Source: CAZHMN01 sp964533705 | GTDB lineage: Bacteria > Electryoneota > B3-LCP | Direction: 5' to 3' | DNA length: 51,457 bases | NCBI GenBank assembly: GCA_964533705.1 | Contig: CAZHMN010000010.1 | Location: 1 to 51,457, forward strand | Shown: positions 1 through 8,413 of the stretch, piece by piece | Layout of the letters: each line of letters opens with the position of its first letter | Position numbering within the stretch: the stretch's first letter is position 1 | Made by a program: the position numbers and the translations under genes | The notes under the pieces: generated by a model | Database searches by the model: none | Told to the model about the DNA's origin: nothing | The model's input: only the letters and a program-made list of their open reading frames with translations

Positions 1-624
1 CAGACCGGGTCGAATCCAGCGACCGCCGCTGCGTTTCAGATATTCTTCGAAGGGTACCAGGTCACGAGCGGGGAAAGGAACGGCGTCGAGGTCGCTGATG
101 TGACTGATCTGGGGCAGAACGCGGTCTTCCCTATCCCGCCGGTAAGCGATGCCTTCTGAAAGCGCTTGACTTTTTCGGTCGTCATTTAAGCCCTGTACAT
201 AAGCGATCAGGCTCTGCTCGGCTTCGCCCAAAAGCACTGCATCAAAGCCTCGGTCCAGCAACATTTCAGGATCCACGGTGGCGTGCATTCCACCGGCGAT
301 TAAGTGGGTGTCGGGCAGGGCTTCACGAAGGGTGATACCGAGTTCAACTGCGGCTTTAAGTCGGGAAGTGAAGGGTACGGATATACCGATAATATCTGGA
401 TCGTTATTTCTGACGAATTCGAGGATTTCCGGCTGGCTCAAACCGACGCTGTAGAGTTGTTCTCCTTTTGCCCGGCGAGCGTCCCCCAGACAGGCGTCCA
501 GAATGACCGGCTGATGCCCGGCTTGTTTCAGGGAAGCAGCCAGATAACCCAGGCCCAATGGAAAAGGGATCGGTTCAGAAGGATTGTCTGACTTCAAGGG
601 GGGATTGATTAGCAGGACTTTCAA
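1..624 (-). CDS. B12-binding-domain radical SAM protein, N-terminal part (cut by window edge)
   Basis: A continuous minus-strand frame of 208 codons runs off the left edge. It begins MKVLLINPPL and continues with PFPLGLGYLAASLKQAGH, a GISVPF strand, GGMHATVDPE, LLGEAEQSL and LDAVPFPARDL. This is the usual layout of the cobalamin-binding Rossmann domain and linker that precede the radical-SAM barrel in B12-dependent radical SAM enzymes (methyltransferases, cyclases and similar). The CxxxCxxC cluster motif would lie beyond the edge, so the catalytic half is not seen. The start is TTG at 624, the only plausible start after an upstream in-frame stop; no clear Shine-Dalgarno is visible. It lies 21 bp after the FemAB-like gene and is probably co-transcribed. 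Substrate unknown. Confidence 0.82.
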   Translation of the reverse strand, partial: MKVLLINPPLKSDNPSEPIPFPLGLGYLAASLKQAGHQPVILDACLGDARRAKGEQLYSVGLSQPEILEFVRNNDPDIIGISVPFTSRLKAAVELGITLREALPDTHLIAGGMHATVDPEMLLDRGFDAVLLGEAEQSLIAYVQGLNDDRKSQALSEGIAYRRDREDRVLPQISHISDLDAVPFPARDLVPFEEYLKRSGGRWIRPGL

Positions 625-645
625 AAACGCTGACCGCTGATTGGA

Positions 646-1674
646 TTAAAGTTCTAAGGTTAACGTATCCCGAAAGTACCCCAGCGAGCCGAAATTTTCC
701 TTGAACTTAATCAGACCCCAGTTCGGCTCCATGTTCAGGGTTGAGGTGCCGAAATCGAGATAGCGAAATCCCTTCCGATATGCCCATTGCATGGTATGAT
801 AGACCAGCAGGGGGACGGGACGGTATTCCTGGTAATCCCAGTCATGGCAGACGTAAAAGATTAGGAGAACGCGGGCGTTGCAGACGAAATTCAAAATACC
901 GGCCACGGGGAGGGACTGGTACGTCACCATTGAGAGAGATAGATTTTCGGGAACCAGATCGCGCAGTCTTTTTAGCTCATCGAGACTGTGGGTTGGCGTG
1001 ACCCCCAGGCGACGTCGGTTGTCCAGGAGCAACGGATAGAATATTTCCAGGTTGGCATCGGAGAGTTCGATGTCCTCTTCGACGTGAAGATCGGATTTCA
1101 GGGCTTTGCGCACCGCTGTTCGGGTTTTGCCGCACAGGGTGCGAAAAACGTCCCCATCGGGATAATAAAGCGGTATCGCCTGGGTGATCTCTCTCTTGGC
1201 ATAGCGGAAGCCGTTTTTCAACAGGTGAAAAGTAATGATGTCACCGGGCCAGGTGGAATAGATCACCGGGGGTTGCGTGAGCGTTAAAAGCTTGAATCCC
1301 TGGCTGCGTGCGTAGCGGATCAGAGTCTGAACGAGGTGATCGGCATTATTGAAGGATAAACCGGGCGGATAGGTCAAACCGCCATATGATGCCCCCGGAT
1401 ATGAAAGCAGAGCTCTCTGGCCGTCAACCTCGCGAATCGCCCCGGTCATCACCACGCGGGGCTCCTCTCCCACCCAAAAAATGAGATGATGGTTTTCGAA
1501 CCGATCTTTGGGGTGATAGGCCAGAAACGATTGAGTTTGAAACAGGGTGGCGTTATCCGCCGCCGTCAGAGCCTTTTCCCAGGCTTTTCCATCACGGTTG
1601 GGATCAAAGACGGTTACGCGGTAGGGATTCCGTCCTCGACTCCCCGGAAGCGTTATCGCTATATCGGGAGACAC
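646..1674 (-). CDS. FemAB/GNAT-like acyltransferase (Acetyltransf_6 type)
   Basis: 342 residues. The C-terminal half has the features of the FemAB-like double-GNAT fold: LSLSMVTYQ, a strand ILNFVCNARVLLIFYVC, a PVPLLVYHTMQWAYRKGFRYLDFGTS segment, and KFKENFG near the end. Such proteins transfer acyl or aminoacyl groups in peptidoglycan bridge, exopolysaccharide or lipid modification. The acceptor here cannot be read from sequence. The start is GTG with an AAAGGAG Shine-Dalgarno just upstream, which supports it. It sits between aroQ and the B12-binding radical SAM gene, consistent with a small-molecule or envelope modification pair (inference). Confidence 0.72.
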   Translation of the reverse strand: MSPDIAITLPGSRGRNPYRVTVFDPNRDGKAWEKALTAADNATLFQTQSFLAYHPKDRFENHHLIFWVGEEPRVVMTGAIREVDGQRALLSYPGASYGGLTYPPGLSFNNADHLVQTLIRYARSQGFKLLTLTQPPVIYSTWPGDIITFHLLKNGFRYAKREITQAIPLYYPDGDVFRTLCGKTRTAVRKALKSDLHVEEDIELSDANLEIFYPLLLDNRRRLGVTPTHSLDELKRLRDLVPENLSLSMVTYQSLPVAGILNFVCNARVLLIFYVCHDWDYQEYRPVPLLVYHTMQWAYRKGFRYLDFGTSTLNMEPNWGLIKFKENFGSLGYFRDTLTLEL

Positions 1675-1717
1675 GATTCTCCTTTATTCTTCAGTGAGTG
1701 AGCGGTGGCAACGTAGT

Positions 1718-2155
1718 TTAAGGCTTTTTCTCACTCATAGCCAGCAGAGCCGAAACGGCCAGGTGGTAACCCAGCGGCCCCAGACCGGCGATTCGGCCCC
1801 GGCAGGCGGGAGTTACGTATGAATGACGCCTGAAGGATTCCCTGGCCTCGGGCAGCGAAAGATGAACCTCAATGACCGGCAGTTCGACCGCCCTGATGGC
1901 ATCGTGAAGCGCCACTGACGTGTGCGTATAAGCCCCGGGATTAAAAACCACACCGGCAACCTCACCTTTCGCTTGCTGCAGCCGATCAATCAGCGCCCCT
2001 TCCGAATTCGACTGGAACGTCTGGAAAGTAACCTCAGGAAAGGCTTTCTGCAGACTTTTGTGGATTTCCTCCAGCGTTTCACTGCCGTAGATCTCGGGTT
2101 CGCGCCTCCCCAACAGATTTAAATTGGGGCCGTTCATTATTAACAGAGTCGGCAT
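1718..2155 (-). CDS. aroQ: 3-dehydroquinate dehydratase, type II
   Basis: 145 residues, the full normal length of type II dehydroquinases, which convert 3-dehydroquinate to 3-dehydroshikimate in the cytosolic shikimate pathway. The protein opens with LLIMNGPNLNLLGRREPEIYG, containing the conserved Asn and the catalytic Tyr (about residue 23). It continues with QSNSEGALIDRLQ, NPGAYTHTSVALHDA and EVHLSLPEARESFRRHSY, which holds the catalytic His and substrate Arg, and ends with the GLGPLGY segment. A GGAG element precedes the ATG. aroB lies two genes upstream, so consecutive shikimate steps are encoded close together, with an HD-GYP-like gene between them. Confidence 0.95.
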   Translation of the reverse strand: MPTLLIMNGPNLNLLGRREPEIYGSETLEEIHKSLQKAFPEVTFQTFQSNSEGALIDRLQQAKGEVAGVVFNPGAYTHTSVALHDAIRAVELPVIEVHLSLPEARESFRRHSYVTPACRGRIAGLGPLGYHLAVSALLAMSEKKP

Positions 2156-2248
2156 GGTTTCACTCCGGTAATAGTTTTTTCGAGGCTCAGTTCGGATTAT
2201 ATTTCCTGATAACAGACAGGCGATTTTCTACTGCGCGTCCACAAACGG

Positions 2249-3466
2249 CTAAATGATCATTCTAATTCTGGCATTTTTCTCAGCACGGAAGTCTGCTGGG
2301 ATGGGTTCAATTTTCCTATTTTCAGCATCGGCGATGAGAATAACGGTCGCCCTATGCGGATCCGCCAAGTTCGGTTTTGCGACCACGCCACGAAACCCAA
2401 CGTAGTGGTTATTACTGCACTCTTCAATTGACACAGTGACCCCTGCAGGAAAGCGGACGACGATTCGGGATAGCGCAGAAATGATCGATTTATTCAGCAT
2501 CGAGGACAACTCTTCATTCATGTAGGTAAGCGCATCCTCCGGGGATAGGGCTGTTTCGCTCCAGGTGCCGTTCGTGAGGTTGATATAAGCATCTGCAACG
2601 CTGATAATTTCCGCGAAGCGGAAGATCTCATCGGGGCTCCGTTTAACTTTCTTTGTGGGTAGCTTATGGTTTCCTCTTAATCCCTGAGGAAAGCCCCCGC
2701 CATCCTGCCGTTCGTGATGTTGCAGCAGGCATTGCATTACTACGTGTAGGGCAGCTTTATGATTTTCCAGAAGTTTGGCGCCGAATTCCGGATGTTTAAG
2801 ATAGTGCTCAACCTCATCCGACTTATAATCATCACGCCTCTTCCACGCTATATCGGGCATCAGCGCTAAACCCAGGTCGTGCAGAATCGCTCCTAATCCC
2901 AGTTGATCCAATTCGTTGCGACTGAAGGAGTACCAGATACCCATCAGAATCGAGAGGATGGCAGTGTCAACACCGTGGATGATGCGGACTCGCTTCGAAA
3001 ACGCCTCGGGGATAGCATCCCAATAAGTCCCATCCTTCAGCAGCATCTCGTCAACGATTTCGCCGACCACTTTTCTTATGCCATCAATGGGTACAACGTA
3101 ATTGCTGGTTTGCAGATCTTTGATGAGATCCTCGTGGCTTTCACAGCTCCGCTTTTTCGATTCGTGAATAACCCCTTCGAAAAGATCGATCAGTAACTTC
3201 CTGGCTTTCCGCAGGAGGGGTTCATCTATAATATCCCCGATGATAATATCTTCGGTTCCCTCCTGTTCAATGCAGACGTGCGAGTATTCCAGTTGCCGGA
3301 TGCGTTTGATCAGTTTTTCCGTGAGTTCATTACCACTGGCAAGCAATAACTCGTTTTTATCAGAGTAAAGGGATTTTGCCAGTACCATTCCCGGTACCAG
3401 ATCATTTGATTTGCAGTATCTCATCCTCAGCTCAAGAATGCACCTTGTTTCTTTCTTTCTATTCAC
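2249..3466 (-). CDS. HD-GYP-like phosphohydrolase with degenerate signature motifs
   Basis: 405 residues. The N-terminal ~70 residues (NDLVPGMVLAKSLYSDKNELLLASG) resemble the small domain often found before HD-GYP. The HD-GYP core spans about 160-300 with the HD pair at about 196-197, HPEFGAKLL at 225, HHERQDGG at 250 and ADAY at 291. HD-GYP enzymes hydrolyse cyclic di-GMP. Two signature positions differ from consensus: HDIGK reads HDLGL (the Lys is lost) and GYP reads GFP. Metal-ligand His/Asp residues are otherwise present, so activity is possible but not assured. The start is GTG overlapping the end of aroB by 8 bp; an internal ATG at 3424 is an alternative. Confidence 0.8.
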   Translation of the reverse strand: MNRKKETRCILELRMRYCKSNDLVPGMVLAKSLYSDKNELLLASGNELTEKLIKRIRQLEYSHVCIEQEGTEDIIIGDIIDEPLLRKARKLLIDLFEGVIHESKKRSCESHEDLIKDLQTSNYVVPIDGIRKVVGEIVDEMLLKDGTYWDAIPEAFSKRVRIIHGVDTAILSILMGIWYSFSRNELDQLGLGAILHDLGLALMPDIAWKRRDDYKSDEVEHYLKHPEFGAKLLENHKAALHVVMQCLLQHHERQDGGGFPQGLRGNHKLPTKKVKRSPDEIFRFAEIISVADAYINLTNGTWSETALSPEDALTYMNEELSSMLNKSIISALSRIVVRFPAGVTVSIEECSNNHYVGFRGVVAKPNLADPHRATVILIADAENRKIEPIPADFRAEKNARIRMII

Positions 3467-4598
3467 TCATCTTTCGGATCATCCTTGATAGCACCTCTTC
3501 GAGGTCCTCTGGCGAGAGCCTTGCGCCCGAACCGGCCTGATCCGAGATAACGGGTTCACCCACATCACTGACGAGCACGAAATGAGGAACCCCTCCACTG
3601 ACCTTCTTGTCCCGTTCAATGAAGTATAGAATATCCTTTTCGCTGCAATTCACCACCGGAAGCGCCTTCATATACGGCTCCAGGAATTGCAGGATTTCAC
3701 TGCCTCTCGCAGCGTCCAATAGCCCCGACGATACCGACAAATTCACCGCCGCCCACATGCCCCAAAGGACGGCTTCGCCGTGTTTCAGTTGATCGTAATT
3801 CCCGAGGACTTCTAATGCATGTCCAATGGTGTGACCGAAATTCAAGATACGCCTGTGGTCGCTCTCTTTTTCGTCCTGCACCACCACAGCGGCTTTGAAG
3901 CGCACGCAGGCTTCGATAATGTCTATCAAAACCTCGGTATCCTTGCGGAAGAACCGGTCTTGAACGCCACCCTTCAGCATCTCAAAGAGGCTGGGATCAC
4001 CGATCAATGCCGTTTTGGCGACCTCGGTGAATCCCGAGCGAAATTCGCGCTCCGGGAGTGTATTCAAGAAATCGACGTCAATCAAAACGAAGAGCGGCTG
4101 ATGGAAAGCTCCGACCAGATTTTTACCCTCGGGCAGGTCCACTCCGGTTTTGCCGCCGACCGAGGCATCCACCATAGCCAGCAGCGTGGTCGGCACCTGG
4201 ATAAAGGCGATGCCGCGCTTAAAGCAGGCAGCGGTAAACCCGACGATATCGCCGACCACACCGCCTCCGCAGGCGACCAGAGTATCCCCCCGCTCAAGAC
4301 CCCGCTGCGCGCAGATACGGCTGAGTTTCTCCACGGTGAATAAGGTTTTCTCGCCCTCTCCAGGCGGCAAAACAACCAACTCAGCTAATGATTCTCCGGA
4401 CAACTCGTCCAGTTCCGGCCTCCAGGCCGCGGCGACATTCTCGTCGGTCACCCAGAGAGCGCGGCCTTTTCCATAGCGCGTAAACAGCTCGGAAAAACGG
4501 CTGCGCGAGCCCGAACCGATGAAAACCTGGTAGGGATGTTCAGGAACCGCCACGTCCACCGTTCGAGTCGGGGTTGTTTTTCTATCGGTTTTTTTCAT
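3459..4598 (-). CDS. aroB: 3-dehydroquinate synthase
   Basis: About 379 residues. AroB makes 3-dehydroquinate from DAHP using NAD and a divalent metal, the second step of the shikimate pathway. Visible family blocks are GGGVVGDIVGFTAACFKRG with IQVPTTLLAMVDASVGGKTG (NAD and substrate binding), KNLVGAFHQP, FTEVAKTAL with the metal Glu, and the metal His residues in LNFGHTIGHALE and LKHGEAVLWGM. The C terminus is slightly longer than usual. I chose the ATG at 4598; a TTG at 4613, overlapping the preceding stop, is the alternative. Neither has a good ribosome site. It is translationally adjacent to the dehydrogenase upstream and the HD-GYP-like gene downstream. Confidence 0.95.
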   Translation of the reverse strand: MKKTDRKTTPTRTVDVAVPEHPYQVFIGSGSRSRFSELFTRYGKGRALWVTDENVAAAWRPELDELSGESLAELVVLPPGEGEKTLFTVEKLSRICAQRGLERGDTLVACGGGVVGDIVGFTAACFKRGIAFIQVPTTLLAMVDASVGGKTGVDLPEGKNLVGAFHQPLFVLIDVDFLNTLPEREFRSGFTEVAKTALIGDPSLFEMLKGGVQDRFFRKDTEVLIDIIEACVRFKAAVVVQDEKESDHRRILNFGHTIGHALEVLGNYDQLKHGEAVLWGMWAAVNLSVSSGLLDAARGSEILQFLEPYMKALPVVNCSEKDILYFIERDKKVSGGVPHFVLVSDVGEPVISDQAGSGARLSPEDLEEVLSRMIRKMSE

Positions 4599-4609
4599 CG
4601 GAGAATAAA

Positions 4610-5617
4610 TCAAAATTGCAGCAGTACTTTCAACGCATCTCCTTGAGCGGCATATTGAAAAGCAGCTATTGCCTCATCGAAGGGGTAAATTCGCGAGATC
4701 AGTTGATTTGTTGGAATGAGGTTTTGACTTAAAAGTCGAAGAGCCGGTGCGAAAGGGCCGCACCGCGATCCGATAACGGTTATCTCATTGACGACGAGAG
4801 GCGCAACGTCAAATGTCAGCGTCTCGGCATAGGTGCTCTTAAAAATCAAGGTGCCGCGCGCCTTCAGTGCGGACACCGCAATGGCGAAACCTTGCGTGGA
4901 ACCGGATGCCTCGACCGCCAGGTCGCAGGGAACCGGCTGGTAATCCCGGTAATTGGCGGCCTCAATCCCCCAGCTCTTCAGAAGCTCAATTTTATGCGGG
5001 TGGCTGCCGAGGCAGAGTAGTCGGCAACCGTGAAGCTGCAAAATCCTGGCGATCAGCAAGCCCAGCTTGCCGTCGCCGATAACCAGAACCCCATCATCCG
5101 GTTTGATACGGACCTGTTCCAGGATTTCCAGCGCGGCAGCGAGGGGTTCGGTAAATACAGCGGTTTGGTCGTCCACCGTATCAGGGACGACGTGGAGGTT
5201 ATTCACTGGCAACGTCAGGTACTCGGCAAAAGCTCCATCCCGCCCTTTGATGCCCAGAACGGTTCGCTGAGGACAATGACGCTCCAATCCCGAATGGCAG
5301 TAATCGCAAGTCCCGCAACCGCAGTTGATTTCACCGACGACGCGCTTGCCGATGAGTTCCTTCGCCTGCGATCCCGCCGCCGAATCAACCTCGACGACCT
5401 CTCCCACGAATTCATGCCCCGGTACACCGGAAAAACTCATATAACCCTTAACGAGTTCCTGATCCGTCCGGCAAATCCCCGCCATTCGCACCCGGATCAA
5501 AGCCTCACCCGTTGGAATTTCAGGAGTCGGAATATCTTTGAATTCCAGGGAAAATTCGGCGGCTTCGCGATCGGCATGTTTTCCTTTAGGACGGCGGCTT
5601 AATCCCAAAGCCTTCAA
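4610..5617 (-). CDS. Zinc-dependent medium-chain alcohol dehydrogenase
   Basis: 335 residues of the medium-chain dehydrogenase/reductase superfamily. The catalytic-zinc region GICRTDQELVKGY and GHEFVGEVVEVD is followed by structural-zinc cysteines in CGCGTCDYCHSGLERHC (about residues 98-114). The NAD(P)-binding Rossmann fold carries VLVIGDGKLGLLIARIL. The substrate is not predictable; relatives act on alcohols, sorbitol or threonine. The start is TTG at 5617. It is chosen because a strong GGAGGAGG ribosome site lies 9 bases upstream and the frame begins right after the gpmI stop. It lies in an operon-like run between gpmI and aroB. Confidence 0.9.
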   Translation of the reverse strand: MKALGLSRRPKGKHADREAAEFSLEFKDIPTPEIPTGEALIRVRMAGICRTDQELVKGYMSFSGVPGHEFVGEVVEVDSAAGSQAKELIGKRVVGEINCGCGTCDYCHSGLERHCPQRTVLGIKGRDGAFAEYLTLPVNNLHVVPDTVDDQTAVFTEPLAAALEILEQVRIKPDDGVLVIGDGKLGLLIARILQLHGCRLLCLGSHPHKIELLKSWGIEAANYRDYQPVPCDLAVEASGSTQGFAIAVSALKARGTLIFKSTYAETLTFDVAPLVVNEITVIGSRCGPFAPALRLLSQNLIPTNQLISRIYPFDEAIAAFQYAAQGDALKVLLQF

Positions 5618-5622
5618 CAGTT

Positions 5623-7170
5623 TCAGCCTCCTCCCAGAAGTAGGGATTGACCATCCATCTCGGCGGGCTTTTCCATACCGAAGATATTAAGAATTGTGGG
5701 GGCAATATCGCAGAGACGGCCTTCAGAGCGCAGTTTGACGTTGCAGTGCCGGTCGAGGACGAAGCAGGGAACCGGGTTGGTGGTGTGAGCGGTATGCGGC
5801 CCACCGTCTTTGGGATCAATCATCATTTCGCAGTTGCCGTGATCAGCTGTCAACACCATGGTGTACTGGTGTGCGAACGCGGCCCGCATCACCTGCCAGA
5901 CGCCGTCGTCCACCGCTTCCACCGCCTTAATGGCGGCTTCCAGAACGCCGGTATGTCCGACCATATCGGGATTGGCAAAGTTTAGAACGATCAGGTGGTA
6001 TTTTTCACTGGCAATGGCTTCGACGGCGCGTCTGGAAACTTCCGGTTGGCTCATCTCCGGCTGCAGATCGTAAGTCGCAACTCGGGGGGATGGAACCAGG
6101 ATGCGATCTTCGCCCGGGAATACCCGCTCTTCGCCGCCGTTGAAGAAAAAGGTGACGTGAGCGTACTTCTCCGTCTCGGCGATGCGCAGTTGCTTCATGC
6201 CGGCTTCAGAGACGATTTCACCCAGGATTTTATGCAAGCTCTGCGGTGGGAAGAGAACGGGAAAGTTAAAATCCTGGTGGTAGCGGGTCATGGTAACGTA
6301 ATGCAGCCGCAGCGGTTTGACGGAGAAATTCGAGAAACCCGGTTCCGTCAGGGCGCGCGTGATCTCCCTGGCGCGATCCGCCCGAAAATTGAAGAAGAGA
6401 ACCGCGTCACCATCCCGCATTTGGGCCACAGGTTGCCCATTATTAAAGATGACGGAAGGTTCCACAAACTCATCGGTAACGTTGCGGTCATAGCTGGATT
6501 GTATAGCTTCCACGGGATCGGAAAAGCGGTGTCCTTCAGCCTGAACCAGGGCAGCGTAAGCTCTCTGCACCCGTTCCCAGTGGTTATCCCGATCCATACC
6601 GTAATAACGCCCTATTACCGTGGCGATTTTGCCCGCTCCAACGCTGGAGCAAAACTCCTTGAGCTTGCGAATATGATCTACGCCGCTGTGGGGTGGTGTA
6701 TCGCGGCCATCCATAAGGGCGTGAATGGCCACGCGGGAAAGGCCATGCTCCGCTGCGCCTCGAATCAGCGCTTCAAGGTGTTCGAACGAGGAATGCACGC
6801 CTCCATCGCTGACCAGGCCTATAAGATGCAGCGTAGCGCCGTTATCCTCAACGTATTTGTAGGTCTCCTGAAGAACCGGATTTTGCTGGAATTCACCCTT
6901 CTTAACGGCCAGGTCAATACGCGTAATGTCCTGATAAACCACCCGGCCGGCTCCGAGGTTCTGGTGCCCCACCTCGGAGTTGCCCATCTGGCCTTCCGGG
7001 AGACCCACCGCCAGGCCCGAGGCTTGCACCCTACACAAAGAATTCGATGCGAAAATCTGGGCCAGGTGGGGCTTCTTGGCTAAATGGAAGGCGTTAGAAT
7101 CATCATTGGGAATCTGCGAAAGACCCAAACCATCCATGATAACCAGAATCACGCGCTTACGCTGAAGCAT
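5623..7170 (-). CDS. gpmI: 2,3-bisphosphoglycerate-independent phosphoglycerate mutase
   Basis: 515 residues, the usual length. The enzyme interconverts 3- and 2-phosphoglycerate in glycolysis and gluconeogenesis with two manganese ions and a phosphoserine intermediate. The sequence shows the alkaline-phosphatase-superfamily start ILVIMDGLGL (metal Asp about 13), the nucleophile in QMGNSEVGHQNLGAGR (Ser about 65), HALMDGRDTPP, GRYYGMDRD, FNFRADRAREITRA, the metal block NFANPDMVGHTG and TADHGNCE. AAAGGA lies 10 bases before the ATG. It is followed after 5 bp by the alcohol dehydrogenase gene. Confidence 0.96.
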   Translation of the reverse strand: MLQRKRVILVIMDGLGLSQIPNDDSNAFHLAKKPHLAQIFASNSLCRVQASGLAVGLPEGQMGNSEVGHQNLGAGRVVYQDITRIDLAVKKGEFQQNPVLQETYKYVEDNGATLHLIGLVSDGGVHSSFEHLEALIRGAAEHGLSRVAIHALMDGRDTPPHSGVDHIRKLKEFCSSVGAGKIATVIGRYYGMDRDNHWERVQRAYAALVQAEGHRFSDPVEAIQSSYDRNVTDEFVEPSVIFNNGQPVAQMRDGDAVLFFNFRADRAREITRALTEPGFSNFSVKPLRLHYVTMTRYHQDFNFPVLFPPQSLHKILGEIVSEAGMKQLRIAETEKYAHVTFFFNGGEERVFPGEDRILVPSPRVATYDLQPEMSQPEVSRRAVEAIASEKYHLIVLNFANPDMVGHTGVLEAAIKAVEAVDDGVWQVMRAAFAHQYTMVLTADHGNCEMMIDPKDGGPHTAHTTNPVPCFVLDRHCNVKLRSEGRLCDIAPTILNIFGMEKPAEMDGQSLLLGGG

Positions 7171-7207
7171 AGAATTATTCCTTTCCGGCGTGTACGATTA
7201 AAACCCT

Positions 7208-7711
7208 TTAGTTCCCCGCGCTCTTCCGCCTGACTGATTTCAAAATGAGATGTAATCCAACGACGATCAAAATCAGGGGCCAGAGCTTGCCGATCCAGTA
7301 AATGAATTCCCACCAGCATAAAGACCAAGGAACGAACAGAAAGATCAAGCCAATCGCGATCAAGATCACGCCGGGAAAAAGAACGCCCTTTCTGTCAGGT
7401 TCGAAGATATAGAGGATGAGAAAGGCAACGCCTATGGAGAGAATGATCAGCGGCCAGACGTTCCACCATGATGTGATTAAAATATAATTCTCCCTCAGGT
7501 AAAACAGAAGACCCAGGAGAAAGAGGAAAGTGCCTGGAAAAACCGCGCCGTGATCCCGGTGGAAGACGCCTATGAGGAAAAGTCCAATACCCAGAATCAT
7601 CAGCAGGGTGGTCCAATTCAAGGTAATCGGATACCAATGGGTCAGCAGGAGGAAACCTCCGACCAGGAGGAGAATCCAGCCCAGAATTGGCGCTTTATTT
7701 CGACGAATCAT
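7208..7711 (-). CDS. Small membrane protein, LiaI/DUF5668-like
   Basis: 167 residues, almost entirely hydrophobic hairpins in a repeated pattern: ILGWILLLVGGFLLL, ILGIGLFLIGVF, FPGTFLFLLGLLFYL, VWPLIILSIGVAFLILYIF, LFPGVILIAIGLIFLF and LWPLILIVVGLHLIL. The repeated WPLILIxxG and FPGxxLxxxGLxFL units are typical of LiaI/LiaF-type (DUF5668) membrane regions associated with envelope stress. It overlaps the 3' end of the double-PspC gene by 17 bp, so the two are translationally coupled. No catalytic motif is visible. A role in envelope stress sensing is inferred from the partner. Confidence 0.72.
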   Translation of the reverse strand: MIRRNKAPILGWILLLVGGFLLLTHWYPITLNWTTLLMILGIGLFLIGVFHRDHGAVFPGTFLFLLGLLFYLRENYILITSWWNVWPLIILSIGVAFLILYIFEPDRKGVLFPGVILIAIGLIFLFVPWSLCWWEFIYWIGKLWPLILIVVGLHLILKSVRRKSAGN

Positions 7712-8402
7712 GATCGCCCCAAGTAATGGGTTCTTCAGGGATGACGAAAACCAGTATGACGTATATCAATAAGGCCATACCTAAAGAAGCCACGGCGAAC
7801 AGAATCCAGAGGATACGGATGATGACCGGATCAATATTGAGGTACAAGCCGAATCCACCGCAAATGCCGGAGATAATCCGCTGATCCCGGGAGCGGTAGA
7901 GCCGCGCCGGAGTTTCGCGGTCGGTGGATTCATCAGCAGCAGGTTTAATGGTGATGTCTTTCACGTCCGTGCCAGGCCGCGACAGCAACCAGCCCAGCAG
8001 GAGCCCCAACCCCAGTACAATCAGGATGCCGGGGAAGAAGAACCAGTGCATCTGCCAGGGGAAGGCGAAAATATAAACACCAGACCAGGAGGCCAGCAGA
8101 ATCACCCCTACGATCACAAGGATAACACCTAAAACGGTCCCCGCCGAACTGTTGCGCGGTGGGGCCACCGTACCGTGACCGGGCTGCACCGGAACAATGA
8201 TCCAGGCGATGATGTAGGCCAGTATGCCAGCCCCACCGATCAGAGTGACCAGTATCCACAGCAGGCGAACCAGGGTTACGTCCACATTAAAATACTCGGC
8301 CAAACCTCCGCATACACCACCCAGAATTTTTTGTTGCTGGGAGCGATAAAGCCTGCGTACCGGAGGCGACGACGCATCCGTTGAAGATTGTGAATTTGAC
8401 AT
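7695..8402 (-). CDS. Double PspC-domain membrane protein
   Basis: 235 residues with two PspC domains. The first (about 18-78) reads RLYRSQQQKILGGVCGGLAEYFNVD then LLWILVTLIGGAGILAYIIAW. The second (about 167-228) reads RLYRSRDQRIISGICGGFGLYLNIDP then RILWILFAVASLG. Between them are LiaI-like hydrophobic stretches (GVILVIVGVILLASW, FFFPGILIVLGLGLLLGWL). PspC proteins are inner-membrane components of the phage-shock envelope stress response. No PspA, PspF or other psp gene is nearby. The two copies look like an internal duplication that has diverged. The ATG has only a weak ribosome site. It is followed by the overlapping LiaI-like gene. Confidence 0.85.
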   Translation of the reverse strand: MSNSQSSTDASSPPVRRLYRSQQQKILGGVCGGLAEYFNVDVTLVRLLWILVTLIGGAGILAYIIAWIIVPVQPGHGTVAPPRNSSAGTVLGVILVIVGVILLASWSGVYIFAFPWQMHWFFFPGILIVLGLGLLLGWLLSRPGTDVKDITIKPAADESTDRETPARLYRSRDQRIISGICGGFGLYLNIDPVIIRILWILFAVASLGMALLIYVILVFVIPEEPITWGDHDSSK

Positions 8403-8413
8403 GATCTTAGCCC

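Noticed and set aside
5995..7083. 362-residue plus-strand frame antisense to gpmI
   Set aside because: gpmI has all its family motifs over the same bases; the plus-strand frame has no recognisable domain and is typical of antisense openness in moderately GC-rich coding DNA.
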